Shown here piece after piece: positions 63,667 through 64,000 of a stretch of 64,000 bases of DNA. The notes beneath the pieces are model-generated. The model made no database searches and was not told the DNA's origin. It saw only the letters and a list, made by a program, of their open reading frames with translations. Numbering within the stretch: position 1 is the first letter of the stretch; each line of letters begins with the position of its first letter. The DNA comes from Hanleya hanleyi (taxonomy: Eukaryota > Mollusca > Polyplacophora > Lepidopleurida > Hanleyidae). The position numbers were made by a program, and so were the translations under genes. The stretch spans positions 1 to 64,000 of the forward strand of contig JAVTVY010025192.1 in NCBI GenBank assembly GCA_036873755.1, read 5' to 3'.

Positions 63667-64000
63667 AGTACAAAGAAGTGATATTTAGTATGGTGTATAG
63701 CCCGTCACTGAACACTGAGAATAAAGTAGGCCTACATGTATACAATTATGTCACATGTTTATTTCAATATTAATATCAAGATTCTTGGTATCAGAATTCA
63801 TGTCACATGACACAGACATACAAATTACAAGAATTTTGTACAGAACTCAATAAGTACATTTCATTATGTGTGTGTTACAATTATTAAGGTGAATAATGAT
63901 AACATGACAATGTCTGTAAAAATATTCTGATGTTTTATAGATTTGCAATAAAATTGTTCTGAAAACATTCACTCCATCTATCCAATTTATTATACCAGTA

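Overview
The window looks like nuclear DNA of an invertebrate, most likely a gastropod or other mollusc. Three things suggest this: an intronless DHHC palmitoyltransferase, separate host exons with GT/AG borders, and a dense load of repeats that includes a mollusc-style SINE tail (57.84-58.08 kb and 11.27-11.34 kb). The species call is inference; no mitochondrial or rRNA marker is present.

Most of the first 40 kb is Polinton/Maverick (adintovirus-like) DNA. (1) 1-1.34 kb is one copy of a segment repeated at 35.64-36.41 kb, and both copies contain a Polinton-type end (TATACTACT). (2) 1.59-4.71 kb is a truncated element with a RING-finger gene, satellite and hairpin repeats and a TIR that ends at 4707. 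(3) 7.8-12.4 kb holds three minus-strand exons of one host type I membrane protein. Its introns contain a 1.7 kb foldback element (8.04-9.74 kb), a 22-bp array of p53-like half-sites and a decayed packaging-ATPase gene (10.86-11.57 kb). (4) 13.02-20.98 kb is an almost perfect inverted dimer, about 8 kb long. Each arm carries a packaging ATPase with an N-terminal C2H2 finger, a second small C2H2 protein, iteron-like GCGTTAA repeats and NRF1-bearing satellite units. (5) 20.98-25.2 kb holds three piggyBac-like (TTAA) MITEs and an isolated glutamate-receptor-like exon. (6) 25.73-39.75 kb is a Polinton bounded by related TIRs. Its gene order is: tail-anchored protein, two PC4-like paralogues, integrase with chromodomain, Thr/Pro-rich membrane protein, packaging ATPase, small Gly-rich protein, Pro-rich structural protein, penton-like minor capsid, pX-like basic protein, double-jelly-roll major capsid and adenain-like protease. 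No DNA polymerase B gene is visible. The space where it could lie (35-39.3 kb) is non-coding repeat.

In the 25.7 kb element, early-type genes each have a TATA box 44-55 nt before the ATG. The virion genes are packed with ATGA/TAATG or 1-3 nt junctions. Several genes (chromodomain of the integrase, the Gly-rich protein, the major capsid) are each broken by one single-base frameshift, so the copy is either freshly dead or carries read errors.

From 40 kb on the window is ordinary repeat-rich host DNA. It holds a 2.5-2.8 kb tandem duplication of a Penelope-like element with GIY-YIG upstream, a degenerate Ty3/gypsy pol on the minus strand (46.2-49.8 kb), a 157-bp satellite (51.8-52.7 kb), hairpin MITEs (55.1, 58.4 and 60.4 kb) and an array of nuclear-receptor-like TGACCTTTGACC sites (56.2-57.7 kb). 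The DHHC gene (62.0-62.9 kb) is the only clearly intact host gene.
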